Positions 1 to 8,775 of a DNA stretch of 40,665 nucleotides are shown here, in pieces (within the stretch, counting starts at the first letter, position 1; each line of letters begins with the position of its first letter). Under the pieces are notes generated by a model. It did no database searches, was not told the origin of the DNA, and saw nothing but the letters and a program-made list of their open reading frames with translations. The stretch lies in the NCBI GenBank assembly GCA_041596515.1, contig JBFHIJ010000025.1:1-40665 (forward strand), read 5' to 3'. The translations under genes were made by a program, and so were the position numbers. Source of the DNA: JBFHIJ01 sp041596515. GTDB taxonomy: Bacteria; Bacteroidota; Ignavibacteria; Kapaibacteriales; UBA2268.

Positions 1-71
1 ACTCCTGTTATTTCAAAATAATCCAAGATACCTTCCGGCAAAATCATCGATAATATTGACTTGTCTAACAT
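1..71 (-). CDS. ISAon1-type transposase, N-terminal part (cut by window edge)
   Basis: Seen: an ATG at 71-69 on the minus strand opens a frame that reads MLDKSILSMILPEGILDYFE and continues off the left edge with no stop in 23 codons. The LPEGILDYFE core matches what I recall of the short N-terminal region protein of ISAon1-family insertion sequences, which are common in Bacteroidota. In that family the transposase is often split into a short N-terminal frame and a longer catalytic frame. Inferred: an insertion sequence, intact or decayed, lies to the left of the window and its 5' end falls somewhere in 72-330. I could not fix the terminal inverted repeat. No catalytic residues are visible, so activity cannot be judged. 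Confidence 0.65.
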   Translation of the reverse strand, partial: MLDKSILSMILPEGILDYFEITG

Positions 72-330
72 AGCTCTACACTTCTATTCTTTTGACTTTT
101 TACAAAGTTAATATTTTTCCCCAACTTTTAAAACTTTGCCCTAAAATGTCATCAGAAAGAATGGGAAGGCATTAAAGTCATTGAAAGGCAGGGGTTGGCC
201 CCCTTGCCTTTCAATTAGCAATTATGTAATATTTTCTTAAATAGCAATTGAATGGTCTACAGTCATTTACAGCACTTTGATGACATCTAATGACAAATCC
301 GGGTGAACCTATAATGTAGTTTCGCACTGC
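72..330. other. Non-coding stretch at left edge
   Basis: No convincing gene. It holds the upstream end of the transposase gene, the long hairpin at 181-214, and a weak spaced inverted pair (ATGTCATCA at 146-154, TGATGACAT at 279-287) that may or may not relate to an insertion-sequence end. Confidence 0.5.
181..214. terminator. Long GC-rich hairpin downstream of the GT22-like gene
   Basis: TTGAAAGGCA-GGGG pairs with CCCC-(C/T)TGCCTTTCAA around a TTGG loop, with one bulge, giving a stem of about 14 pairs. It lies downstream of the minus-strand gene ending at 331. There is no clear T tract on either side, so it could be a factor-assisted terminator, an mRNA 3' stabiliser, or part of the insertion-sequence end. 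Confidence 0.4.
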
Positions 331-1803
331 TTAATTTACACCATATACATACGCTGCTTTATTTTTATTGTGTTTAGGATTAAGCTTATACAATACCCAA
401 TCGAGTAAACTAGGGCTAATTTCTTTTTCCTGAACTAGAGAAAGATTAAAGTCAGTTTCTACTTGAGAAACTCTTTCTTGAAGCTTATCAGCACCATAAA
501 ATATAAAGTAGTTAGGCATAGAGTACTCGTTATCATTAATTTCAGAAAGAATCATCTCTGAAGTATGTTTTTTAAACAATTCGTAAACAGGTACTTGTTT
601 ATTTAGATAAAAAGTAGGTTGCTTTATTCCTCCCATTCCACCCATTTCGACTACTACACCTGTTACATTAGCCTTGTCAGATAGATAGTATAGAGATTCC
701 ACACGTGTTTTTTTACTGTATGTGAATGTGAAAGCAAGTAAAATTATTGTATTGACTATCCAAAACCATACCCACATGCCTGTAAGGAGCTTATGTTTAT
801 TCTTCCAAAAGGCAGAATTTTTTACATAAGTGTCCCAACCAACAATACCTAAAATTATAATAAATGGAATTACCGGCAAGATAAATCGTTCCTGCTTGTT
901 GGTATAATAAGAGTGAAATACAAAAAACAACATCACCGGTAAGTAAATCATCCAATTTTCTTTCCAGGAGCGAAGCCAGCCAAATATCAAAAAGCCTCCC
1001 AGTGGTGGTATAAGCAAGCCAAATATCAATAATAAATACTGATACCACGGGCCGGAAGCGTAAGATGCAGCAGAGCTACCATCCAGGAAGATATATTGGA
1101 TAGGTGCTGCAAATGGATACCCCCAAGCAAACCAATCTACTATTCCTTGAGTTAAAGATATAAAAAGTATAAATCCGAGAGAAATATATGCTAAATTCAA
1201 AAATTGTTTTCTGAATATATATATAAATCCAACACCACCAAGCATAAGTAATGTTTGATAACGAAAGATAAAAGACATACCGAAAAGCAATCCTGCCCAG
1301 AATATTTCTCTGCCTCTGTTATGCTTGACCACTAGGTACATAGCCCCCATCAAAGGAGGTATGGTAACCATTTCTATAAGATTACGGACACTCATAAACG
1401 GCAATATTCCAAAGAGGGCAAGCACTAAGCCGACCTTCTTAGCAGTTTCTTTGTTGCCTATATGCAAAGCTATCAAATAACCGAAATAAACAATTAAAAG
1501 CGAGTAAAATGCGTGAAGAGTACGAACTATGTACATTTTTGTCTGAGGGTCATCCACTCCAATAGAGTTTAAGCCTTGAAACAGATAATAATGCAGAGAA
1601 GGATAAATAATGCTATGCCCGTGTGGTTCATCTCGATTTTCCCAATAGGAATAATCATTAATTATATCATAAGGTTGCTGAATCGGACCGAAATGATCAT
1701 CGTGCATTCCATAACCTTTTGCAAAAAAGGCAGCAAATAATCTGACTAATAGAGCGATGATTAAAATCGCACGCAAGGGATGTTCGTTAAAATACTTTTT
1801 CAT
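331..1803 (-). CDS. GT22-like integral membrane mannosyltransferase
   Basis: A predicted polytopic membrane glycosyltransferase of about 490 residues, of the GT-C fold. Such enzymes move a sugar from a lipid-phosphate donor to an acceptor on the outer face of the inner membrane. Visible motifs: an N-terminal membrane helix, then an acidic first loop with HDDHFGP near residues 34-40 (the usual catalytic-loop position in GT-C enzymes), about ten further hydrophobic segments, and a TNKQERFILPVIPF stretch near residue 300 that resembles the HKEERF..P.lP signature of family GT22 (PIG-B/ALG9/ALG12). I chose the ATG at 1803 (MKKYFNEHPLRAIL) over an extended frame from 1884, because the extra 27 residues do not resemble a GT-C N-terminus. 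It follows the GT9 gene on the same strand after 160 bases and a possible terminator, so it may have its own promoter. Sugar and acceptor are unknown. Confidence 0.72.
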   Translation of the reverse strand: MKKYFNEHPLRAILIIALLVRLFAAFFAKGYGMHDDHFGPIQQPYDIINDYSYWENRDEPHGHSIIYPSLHYYLFQGLNSIGVDDPQTKMYIVRTLHAFYSLLIVYFGYLIALHIGNKETAKKVGLVLALFGILPFMSVRNLIEMVTIPPLMGAMYLVVKHNRGREIFWAGLLFGMSFIFRYQTLLMLGGVGFIYIFRKQFLNLAYISLGFILFISLTQGIVDWFAWGYPFAAPIQYIFLDGSSAASYASGPWYQYLLLIFGLLIPPLGGFLIFGWLRSWKENWMIYLPVMLFFVFHSYYTNKQERFILPVIPFIIILGIVGWDTYVKNSAFWKNKHKLLTGMWVWFWIVNTIILLAFTFTYSKKTRVESLYYLSDKANVTGVVVEMGGMGGIKQPTFYLNKQVPVYELFKKHTSEMILSEINDNEYSMPNYFIFYGADKLQERVSQVETDFNLSLVQEKEISPSLLDWVLYKLNPKHNKNKAAYVYGVN

Positions 1804-1888
1804 CTTTTTTGATTTGCAGTTTGTAAAGAAGCAAGATATTACAATATTTTGATTTTTTATAAGGATAATATAATCTAAAAGCACAATA

Positions 1889-1909
1889 GACAGCTTCTAA
1901 TAGGCTGCC
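1889..1909 (-). terminator. Possible terminator after the GT9 gene
   Basis: Read on the minus strand, GGCAGC pairs with GCTGTC around a 9-base loop, using a G-U wobble that works only in minus-strand RNA. A T-rich stretch follows (TATTGTGCTTTT). It sits between the GT9 gene ending at 1965 and the GT22-like gene starting at 1803. The stem is short, so this is tentative. Confidence 0.4.
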
Positions 1910-1964
1910 TTTTATTATATAAATTTTCCGTGCAATGTAGAACAATAAAATCAAATAATTCCTA

Positions 1965-3029
1965 TTATTTTAGACTTTTTACTATTGCGTCAAACACGTC
2001 ATCTACTTCTAAGTGATCCATGCAGAAGTATTCTTTGTTTTTGCACGTCGGACTAAAGTAACAAGTACATTCCTTCCTAGGTTGTACTATTTCGCCTCTA
2101 CCGTATAGCTCAAATTCGTATGGATTGAAGATATTATTCATAAGTACTAAAGGTTTCTTTAGTCCAATTGCGATATGCATTCCCATAGTTACAGCTGAGA
2201 CAACTGCGTCTGTAGTATTTACAAGTGAAATAAATTCCTGTAAAGAATAATACCCTAGGTAAGTTGCATTGGTATTTTTTTGGAGAAGCTTGTTATTTTC
2301 ATCTTCTTGCTTTCCGCCTAATAGCAATGCTTCATATCCAGCATTTTGTATTTTAGCTATCAAGGCTTCCCACTTCTCATTTGCCCAAAGACGAGACACC
2401 CATCTGGCTCCACACCCGGTATTTAATCCAATAACAGGCTTGTCTGTGGTTTTATAATCCCACTTGATACTTTGATCGCAATCCAGCAAGTAATCCTCTC
2501 CCGAGTACTCCCAGCCACAAATATCGAATATTTCTTGCGGGTATGACTTCTGATTTGCTTTATTCAAATCGTCAAATAGTCCGGTGTTGAATTTGTGAAT
2601 AGCTAATTCATTAGCCGGAGCCGGCCTTCCATTTTCTAAAATGAATCCATATTTTGTGTCAGCCTTGGCTTTAGTTGCCAATGCACAAGCTTGGATATCT
2701 TTATCTAAATTTATCAGTACATCAAAATGTGTTTGTTCTAATATTGTAATTGTTTCTGCATCATATTTGAAGACTTTATCAACGACAGCAGGAACAATAG
2801 CTGGAGAGTATGTAATCCACCATATTTGAGCAGCAGGATATTCTTTTTTTATTTTTGGTATCAGAGTAGTAGTGCGAATTACATCACCTATAGCACCAAG
2901 CTTAATTATCAATATTTTTTTGTCAGTTTTGTCATAATACTTGCAATCAGAGCAGTGTACACCTTCATTTTTATGATATTTGCATGGGATGTGTCCCAAG
3001 AAATGCCTACAATCACTTTTATAAATCAC
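1965..3029 (-). CDS. GT9 family glycosyltransferase (heptosyltransferase-like) with cysteine clusters
   Basis: A soluble, probably membrane-associated transferase of 354 residues, resembling ADP-heptose:LPS heptosyltransferases. The GT9 N-terminal Rossmann signature KILIIKLGAIGDVIRTTTLI lies near residues 38-57, with the conserved Asp of GAIGDV. NTGCGARWVSRLW and the TDAVVSAVTMGMHIAIGLKKP region near residues 276-296 fit the GT9 C-terminal nucleotide-sugar half. Unusual parts: an N-terminal cluster C7, C16, C26, C29 ahead of the Rossmann fold and a C-terminal group in ECTCYFSPTCKNKEYFC. They could bind zinc or an iron-sulfur cluster. The start is GTG (3029-3027) with a weak AGGG upstream. It lies 12 bases after the outer-membrane protein gene, so it is probably co-transcribed. 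Likely role: LPS core or surface glycan synthesis. The exact sugar is not deducible. Confidence 0.82.
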   Translation of the reverse strand: MIYKSDCRHFLGHIPCKYHKNEGVHCSDCKYYDKTDKKILIIKLGAIGDVIRTTTLIPKIKKEYPAAQIWWITYSPAIVPAVVDKVFKYDAETITILEQTHFDVLINLDKDIQACALATKAKADTKYGFILENGRPAPANELAIHKFNTGLFDDLNKANQKSYPQEIFDICGWEYSGEDYLLDCDQSIKWDYKTTDKPVIGLNTGCGARWVSRLWANEKWEALIAKIQNAGYEALLLGGKQEDENNKLLQKNTNATYLGYYSLQEFISLVNTTDAVVSAVTMGMHIAIGLKKPLVLMNNIFNPYEFELYGRGEIVQPRKECTCYFSPTCKNKEYFCMDHLEVDDVFDAIVKSLK

Positions 3030-3041
3030 TATAAACCCTAA

Positions 3042-3824
3042 TTAAAATTGGTACTGCAGAATAAGAGAAAAATCTAAAAAGTAAACATAAGACTCGCTAA
3101 TCTCTAATCTATTAGTAAACGTAAAGAGCTCTCCACGTTCATCATCTCTGCCAAATAAATTTAAGACTCCAAGTCCGAGTCCAATATTAACAAATATATT
3201 CTTATGTAAATGACCTTCTACTCCAAGCCTTACAAGACCACCCCATCGAGCAGCATCTGCTTTAGAAAGGTTTGCCACTTCTATATCTTTTTCATCAGGG
3301 GAAAGAAAATCAAATTCTTCAGTATATTTAGAACTTGTTACAAAAGAATACATAATTTCAGGTCCGATGTATATTTTCGCTTCGGAAGAATCTATATCTA
3401 ATATAGAAGCATGAAATCCTATATTCAGTTTTATCAAATCTAAATCATGATGGTAACGAGTCAGTACACCTTGCGAAGAAGCTGGTCTGGTCTGAGCAGC
3501 ACCCATAAAGTTATGAGATATACCAAAAGGAATTTTATAATCTTCTTCTTTATCGAGATAAGCGGATAGTTGAACATGATATCCTGGTTGCCCTCCACCC
3601 ATTTGCCCACCGATGACTAACTTACCTTCTTCATCAACATTTGGCATAAGAGACATTGTATTTAAGTTTTTATCACCAGCTTGTATAGAAAATACACTCA
3701 AACCTGCACCGATTTTAAAATGATCTATAAAGCCACCATCTGTTTTGATTGTATTTTGCTTTTGAGCATGTAAAAGGCTCATTGGCAATAAAAGGATAAG
3801 CAAAGTGTATATATTTAGTCTCAT
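3042..3824 (-). CDS. Outer-membrane beta-barrel-like protein of unknown function
   Basis: 260 residues. A clear signal peptide (MRLNIYTLLILLLPMSLLHA, cleavage before Q) is followed by alternating polar/hydrophobic strands rich in Gly and aromatic residues, with a final strand ending in LQYQF. A terminal Phe after an amphipathic strand is typical of outer-membrane barrels recognised by BamA. I recognise no family-specific motif. The start ATG overlaps the stop of the upstream GT2 gene by four bases (ATGA), which indicates translational coupling. Lying between two glycosyltransferases, it may act in surface glycan export or display, but that is inference from position only. Confidence 0.7.
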   Translation of the reverse strand: MRLNIYTLLILLLPMSLLHAQKQNTIKTDGGFIDHFKIGAGLSVFSIQAGDKNLNTMSLMPNVDEEGKLVIGGQMGGGQPGYHVQLSAYLDKEEDYKIPFGISHNFMGAAQTRPASSQGVLTRYHHDLDLIKLNIGFHASILDIDSSEAKIYIGPEIMYSFVTSSKYTEEFDFLSPDEKDIEVANLSKADAARWGGLVRLGVEGHLHKNIFVNIGLGLGVLNLFGRDDERGELFTFTNRLEISESYVYFLDFSLILQYQF

Positions 3825-4840
3825 AAGAGCCGCTCTTTTATATTATAGTTTTGTTGTTTAAACGAATTCTTTATTATAAGCTCGCCAAGAAGTCCCATCG
3901 AAATGAATTGAACACCAACTATGATAAAGGCTATTCCCATAAGGAACAAAGGTCTTTCACTTAGATATGTCAACCCCATCGCCCACTCAACAGCCAAATA
4001 TGTATCTACTGTAAGACCTAAAAGCACAAATAAAGTTCCTAATAAACCAAAGAAATGCAAAGGTCGTTTCATATATCTGGTAGTAAACATAACTGTCAGT
4101 AAATCTAAGAATCCATAAAGGAAACGAGATAGTCCGAATTTTGAAACGCCATAAGGTCTTGCATGATGCAGTACAGGTATTTCAGTGACTTTAAAACCAT
4201 CCCAGTGCGCTAACGCAGGCAAGTATCTATGCATCTCGCCATATACTTGAAGCCTTTTAGCAACCTCTCTCCTGTACATTTTAAATCCACAGTTGAAGTC
4301 ATGCAATCTAATGCCACTAGTCTTTGATGTAATATAGTTAAAGAACTTTGAGGGTACAGTTTTAGTAATAGGATCATGTCTTACTTTTTTCCAGCCTGAA
4401 ACTAAATCCCAGCCTTTGTTAATAGTTTCAACCATACTTTTCAGCTCTTTTGGGTCATCTTGCAAGTCTGCGTCCATAGTTCCAATTAATTTGCCTTGTG
4501 CTGCTTGAAATCCGACAGAAAGAGCAGCTGACTTACCATAATTTCTACGGAATCTTATACATTTGAAATTAGTATTTCTCGAGTGAATTTTTCGGATAAT
4601 ATCATATGAATTATCAGTCGAACCATCATCAATAAAAATTACTTCCCATTTCTCATCAGCTATGTCGTTTAACTCTCCTTCCAGAGATAAAGCAAGCTCC
4701 TGCAAAGATTCCTCTTCATTTAGCAATGGTATAACTATAGAGATATAAATATTCTTCCTATTATCTCTCGGGACGTATCTTCTGTCTTGCCTTTGCTGTC
4801 TATATTTATTTTGATTTCTATTATCTCTATTTTGCTCCAC
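3821..4840 (-). CDS. GT2 glycosyltransferase, polyprenyl-phosphate type (GtrB/ArnC/DPM1-like)
   Basis: 339 residues. Family GT2 enzymes of this type transfer a sugar from a nucleotide donor to undecaprenyl phosphate on the cytoplasmic face, supplying donors for GT-C enzymes such as the GT22-like protein nearby. Motifs: SIVIPLLNEEESL near 34-46, DDGSTDNS at 71-78 (nucleotide binding), DADLQDDP at 123-130 (the DxD-like metal site), and RPYGVSKFG near 228-236. Two C-terminal membrane helices follow at about 262-284 and 297-320, as expected for GtrB-like members. A basic, Asn/Gln/Arg-rich N-terminal tail of about 30 residues precedes the catalytic domain and is unusual. The start is GTG at 4840-4838, supported by GGAG (CTCC at 4848-4851) seven bases upstream. 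It overlaps the barrel gene downstream by four bases and sits 15 bases after the small T9SS cargo gene. Confidence 0.88.
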   Translation of the reverse strand: MEQNRDNRNQNKYRQQRQDRRYVPRDNRKNIYISIVIPLLNEEESLQELALSLEGELNDIADEKWEVIFIDDGSTDNSYDIIRKIHSRNTNFKCIRFRRNYGKSAALSVGFQAAQGKLIGTMDADLQDDPKELKSMVETINKGWDLVSGWKKVRHDPITKTVPSKFFNYITSKTSGIRLHDFNCGFKMYRREVAKRLQVYGEMHRYLPALAHWDGFKVTEIPVLHHARPYGVSKFGLSRFLYGFLDLLTVMFTTRYMKRPLHFFGLLGTLFVLLGLTVDTYLAVEWAMGLTYLSERPLFLMGIAFIIVGVQFISMGLLGELIIKNSFKQQNYNIKERLL

Positions 4841-4855
4841 AAAGCAGCTCCGATA

Positions 4856-5623
4856 CTATAATTTTATGAATTTTTTAGATTGCAAGTTTGCATTATAATC
4901 AATTAGGACAATATTATAAAATCCTTTTTGCAAATTAGAGATATCAACCATTTGACCATTATAATCTTTATTCAAAACCTCTCTGCCGGTAGCATCAAAT
5001 ATTATATAAGACTGTATATTATCTACATTTATTTTTAAATACTCAGAAGCAGGATTAGGGTAAACAGATATATCAGTTTCTTCTTGATTATCTTCTACAG
5101 AGACAGGATCGGTGAAAACTAAAGTAATCTTTATTTTTTTCCAAGCATCATTAGTCAATGTGCATTCATCTTGTGCAAGCATGTCGTAGTAAAATAAATC
5201 AATAGTAGAATAATCATCTTCTATATATGCAGAATCCAATCTTGGATTTTCTTTGATGTTCCATTTTAAAGTCATTTCTTCATCGCCAAACTGTGCATCC
5301 ATGATATAGACTACTTTATAAGCAGCTTCAATATTTTCTTTTCTATAGTCTATATATGTGCAAGTCGTATTGCCTTCAGTAAATTTATCAGGAACTTTAA
5401 AGAAACAGTGCAAAGTACCACCCATCCCGTGCCCAGGGAACTCATATTCATTAAATGGAGAGCCTTCGTCGATATAGTCAGAGGCATCAGGATGCACTCC
5501 GATTTTTAGATTATTTTGTACTTCACCATTTGTATTTGTAGCTTCAATGTTAATAGTATATTGAGCATTGGAGACAGTCGCAAATACAAACAAGAAAACT
5601 ATAGTGTAAATATATTTTATCAT
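4856..5623 (-). CDS. Small T9SS-exported protein
   Basis: 255 residues from the ATG at 5623 (MIKYIYTIVFLFVFATVSNA, a good signal peptide); an in-frame ATG five codons earlier is less likely. The C-terminus from about residue 183 is a type A T9SS sorting domain: VYPNPASEYLKI, then a beta-sandwich with ..IFDATGREVLNK.., ..ISNLQKGFYNIVLI.. and a basic KKFIKL end. Such tails direct secretion across the outer membrane by PorU/PorV-type machinery. The middle (residues 20-180) matches no family I recognise. It heads the glycosyltransferase operon (15 bases to the GT2 gene) and lies just below the terminator at 5673-5708, so it likely has its own promoter in the short gap. Confidence 0.78.
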   Translation of the reverse strand: MIKYIYTIVFLFVFATVSNAQYTINIEATNTNGEVQNNLKIGVHPDASDYIDEGSPFNEYEFPGHGMGGTLHCFFKVPDKFTEGNTTCTYIDYRKENIEAAYKVVYIMDAQFGDEEMTLKWNIKENPRLDSAYIEDDYSTIDLFYYDMLAQDECTLTNDAWKKIKITLVFTDPVSVEDNQEETDISVYPNPASEYLKINVDNIQSYIIFDATGREVLNKDYNGQMVDISNLQKGFYNIVLIDYNANLQSKKFIKL

Positions 5624-5672
5624 AATAATAAAGACCAATATGTTTCTATTTCGTTACTTACAAAAGTATATA

Positions 5673-5708
5673 AAAAAAGGCAACATTTGTAAAAATGTTG
5701 CCTTTTTT
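5673..5708. terminator. Strong bidirectional-looking terminator
   Basis: A perfect 16-base stem (AAAAAAGGCAACATTT / AAATGTTGCCTTTTTT) with a four-base loop. T-rich sides exist on both strands. It lies 13 bases after the stop of the T9SS gene at 5721 on the minus strand and ends that operon. Confidence 0.88.
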
Positions 5709-5720
5709 ATTGTTTATCTC

Positions 5721-8700
5721 TTACTTAACAACAACAACTTTCAATACAGCATTGAAACCGTTAGAATTAAGTTTGCAGATGTAGCTACCAGAACTTAAAG
5801 CAGCAGCATTAAAGTCAATAGTGTTAACACCAGCATTAGCAACTTCGTTGTTTACTAAAGTCATTACTTTATTACCTAATTCATCAAACAATGTAACAGT
5901 TACATTATCTTGAGTAGGCATATTATAAGTAATAGTTGCATTTGAAGATACAGGGTTAGGACCTACTGTAAATTCAAAAGCAGTTTCATTAGCTTCAACT
6001 TTAATCACTTTAATTGAATTAGCTTCTGTTTCAGAAATTTCGATATTAGAGTTTTCACCTTTGTTGATGAAACCTAATACTCTGTTAGTTAAAGCATCTA
6101 CAAATTTATAATCTGCATCAGCATTTGACATAGAGATAGAAACAGGATAAGTGATACCTTGCAAATTGATAATATTTTCGTTAGAGTTAGCAACATAAGT
6201 TCCTTCTTCAAAACGAGCATCAAACAATTCAGCCATTGGTGCAGGCGGCATTTCAAATGTTGATGTAGCAACATTGTTAGCAGCCAAGTACAATTTAGCA
6301 TTGTGTTGAGCATTATCAAATATGTTTAGTTCAGAGCTAGCAGCTAAGATAGCTTCGTTATTATTGAAAGATGATTTAGTACCAATCATGCCACCTTTTA
6401 AGTTAAGGTAACCGTTAGCATCAACTTTAATCCAATAACCTCTGCCCGGATCTAATACATTTACAGCAGTATAACCACTTTCTTTACTATATTGATATAT
6501 AGAATGAGAGTGAGTAAATTCAGCTGTAGGTAATTCACCGTTAAATTCGTCAAAAGAGATATTTGCAACTGAAGTTTTTACAGTTGGGCAACCAATAGCA
6601 TTCCAACCACCTTTATCATCAGTATCACCAGGGTATACTCTTACAGGGTAACCGTTAGCTACTGATATTTCAGATATAAAAGCACCAGCAAATTGTTTGT
6701 CTACCAAATTATTATATTTGATAAAATAACCATAACCCGGTTTTACTACATCAGAAGGTTCCCAAATGTTATAAGCAAAATGTTGTGGTTTAGTTACAGC
6801 ATTTTTGTAAACATTAAGGTACTCATTGTTAATTGGAGCAACAGGAACAGAAAGCAAGTTCCAACCTTTTTGGATAATAGCATCACCGTCAACAGTTACA
6901 TAATCAACTACTGAAGGTAGAGTATATTCTATTCTGAATTCGTTGATTTCAGGGTCTGAAATATAATAGCTACCATTAGCAACTCTCATGTTTGTTGCTT
7001 CTAATGGTTGACCATGCAAGATAGAACGGATAAACAATTGTGCTCCATCAGGGAAATCAGCTTTATCCCAAGTAACAACTACAGGGTAGTTTTGAACGCC
7101 ATCAGCATCAAATTTTACTTTGTAGATAATAGAGTTAGTAGTATCTTTTGAAGATCTAATATCTCTAGAAGAATATAAAGGAGCTTCTGTATTAGGATTG
7201 ATACATTGGAAACCATAAGGAATCAATGTTTCTAATACAGGGTCAACAGGGTAAAAACGAGCTCCAAAGTCAGTAATGTCTGACATGTAAGCTCTTTCGC
7301 CGAACAACATATCTACATCATCAGTAGCTCTAGGAGCAGTACCGAAAACGATTCTTGTTGCATCGCCAGCATCACCACGAGAATTACGTACGTTCAATCT
7401 GATACCAGTGCCATTGCTAGCCAATGTTGGTTCGTAAGGGCTACGGAAGTAAATAAATGTAACTTTAACTCTTACAGGAGAAAGTTCAGCATTTTCAGAT
7501 CTAACTGTCAAGTAACCAACATAAATACCTTCAGATTCTTCAGCAGAACCTTTGATTTGACCTTGGTCGCACACAATTTTGATAAATACTTTTTTATCAG
7601 CAGCACCAACAGTATTCATAGGATCAGCTTGGTTCATGATACCATTATCAATCCACATACCATCTTCAAACTCTTTAGAGTTACCTTTAGTTACCTCTTC
7701 AAGGCTTAACCATTTTTGGTCAGATTCAATAGTAATATCTCTAAGTCTAGTACCTGTTACAATGTTTTGTAATTCTAATACTAACTCGCCTTTTTCAGAA
7801 GATTCATCTGAAGCAGTAAGTTCTTTTGTAATTTCCCAATATGCGCCACTTTGTTTACTTACAATTGGATCATCTTTTTGATTGAAACCAATCTTAGGTA
7901 ATTTATCCATAACGCGAAGGTATATAACACCTTCGATTGTAGGCTCTGTAGCATAAGTTACTTCATTAGAATTATTGATACCACCCAAACCTGTTTTTTC
8001 AGTTGGATCTGGATAAATACCAATGATATCCGGGCTGATTTCTCTTAGTTCAGAGAAAGGAGCTTCTTTTCTAATATTTAAACCATTATAAGAAATATCT
8101 TCTCTACCAATATAGATAGGAGCGATTTTTGTTAGAGGATTAGCCGCATTAGGGATAACTCTAAATTTAATAAATACTAATGGTTTAAAGTTAGTATGCA
8201 CAGGTAACGAATCACTAGAGCTACCAACTATAGTAAATTTGTGACCATGTTTTTTGTTATCAATACTTGCATTGGGCATAATGTCTTCCAAATAAGTTTT
8301 ATCCGGTTGATCATTAGTAGAAATTTGCCATCCATTTGCAGTAGCAATAACGTTTCCGTCATTATCTTCCCAATTAGAGAATTCAGATACACCTGAAACT
8401 ACAGTTTCGTACCCCATGGCTCTAACCATAGTAGAATCGTAGTACAAATCAAATTTAAAATCTTTGATTGGTTCAGGATTAATTAGTTCGTGCATACCTG
8501 TAGTAGGACGCCAGTTATTTTTGATAAATACCGGTACCAAGAATTCTCTTGGGCCATTATCAGAAGGAGCAACCCAAATTCTACCATCAGGATATAAAGA
8601 TTTTTCATATCCAGATTGCATGCCGGTAAGTGTAAGTACCGGAATTTCTGGATTCGCCGCTTGAGCTTTTTCAAATGTTGCAAATGAAAAGCCCATGACA

Positions 8701-8759
8701 AGCATCAAGCCAAGAATTAACTTGGAAGTCAACCCTTTTGCTTTAAAAGCATATGTCAT
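5721..8759 (-). CDS. Large T9SS-exported multidomain protein with cohesin-like and FGTAP/FDARF domains
   Basis: 1012 residues from the ATG at 8759. The start is set by GGAGG five bases upstream; an in-frame GTG four codons earlier lies within that ribosome site and is rejected. N-terminus: signal peptide ending near AQAA. Residues about 60-190 (..FKFDLYYDSTMVRAMGYE.. to ..FIKFRVIPNA..) look like a cohesin-type beta-sandwich. Residues about 300-440 resemble a BACON/Ig-like module (..DQKWLSLEEV.., ..YVGYLTVRSENAEL..). Residues about 465-620 carry the FGTAPRATDDVD...FGARF domain shared with the giant protein upstream, and a second FDARFEEGTY element lies near 875. A GWNLLSVPVAP motif near 640, common in T9SS cargo, precedes another sandwich. 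The end, from about 930 (TVGPNPVSSNATITYNM to VLKVVVVK), is a T9SS sorting domain. Last gene of the four-gene export operon, 16 bases after its neighbour and closed by a strong terminator. Likely a surface or matrix protein; no catalytic motif seen. Confidence 0.82.
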   Translation of the reverse strand: MTYAFKAKGLTSKLILGLMLVMGFSFATFEKAQAANPEIPVLTLTGMQSGYEKSLYPDGRIWVAPSDNGPREFLVPVFIKNNWRPTTGMHELINPEPIKDFKFDLYYDSTMVRAMGYETVVSGVSEFSNWEDNDGNVIATANGWQISTNDQPDKTYLEDIMPNASIDNKKHGHKFTIVGSSSDSLPVHTNFKPLVFIKFRVIPNAANPLTKIAPIYIGREDISYNGLNIRKEAPFSELREISPDIIGIYPDPTEKTGLGGINNSNEVTYATEPTIEGVIYLRVMDKLPKIGFNQKDDPIVSKQSGAYWEITKELTASDESSEKGELVLELQNIVTGTRLRDITIESDQKWLSLEEVTKGNSKEFEDGMWIDNGIMNQADPMNTVGAADKKVFIKIVCDQGQIKGSAEESEGIYVGYLTVRSENAELSPVRVKVTFIYFRSPYEPTLASNGTGIRLNVRNSRGDAGDATRIVFGTAPRATDDVDMLFGERAYMSDITDFGARFYPVDPVLETLIPYGFQCINPNTEAPLYSSRDIRSSKDTTNSIIYKVKFDADGVQNYPVVVTWDKADFPDGAQLFIRSILHGQPLEATNMRVANGSYYISDPEINEFRIEYTLPSVVDYVTVDGDAIIQKGWNLLSVPVAPINNEYLNVYKNAVTKPQHFAYNIWEPSDVVKPGYGYFIKYNNLVDKQFAGAFISEISVANGYPVRVYPGDTDDKGGWNAIGCPTVKTSVANISFDEFNGELPTAEFTHSHSIYQYSKESGYTAVNVLDPGRGYWIKVDANGYLNLKGGMIGTKSSFNNNEAILAASSELNIFDNAQHNAKLYLAANNVATSTFEMPPAPMAELFDARFEEGTYVANSNENIINLQGITYPVSISMSNADADYKFVDALTNRVLGFINKGENSNIEISETEANSIKVIKVEANETAFEFTVGPNPVSSNATITYNMPTQDNVTVTLFDELGNKVMTLVNNEVANAGVNTIDFNAAALSSGSYICKLNSNGFNAVLKVVVVK

Positions 8760-8764
8760 TATAA

Positions 8765-8769
8765 CCTCC
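8765..8769 (-). promoter_or_regulatory. Strong Shine-Dalgarno site deciding the start at 8759
   Basis: GGAGG on the minus strand, five bases before the ATG. It overlaps the alternative in-frame GTG start and so excludes it. Confidence 0.85.
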
Positions 8770-8775
8770 ACTGAG

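Noticed and set aside
146..287. ATGTCATCA / TGATGACAT as terminal inverted repeats of the insertion sequence
   Set aside because: Only nine bases, both on the same side of the transposase start, and I cannot see the other end of the element.
1804..1884. N-terminal extension of 27 residues on the GT22-like protein
   Set aside because: The extension contains Cys/Lys-rich sequence unlike GT-C N-termini, while the ATG at 1803 starts directly before the first membrane helix.
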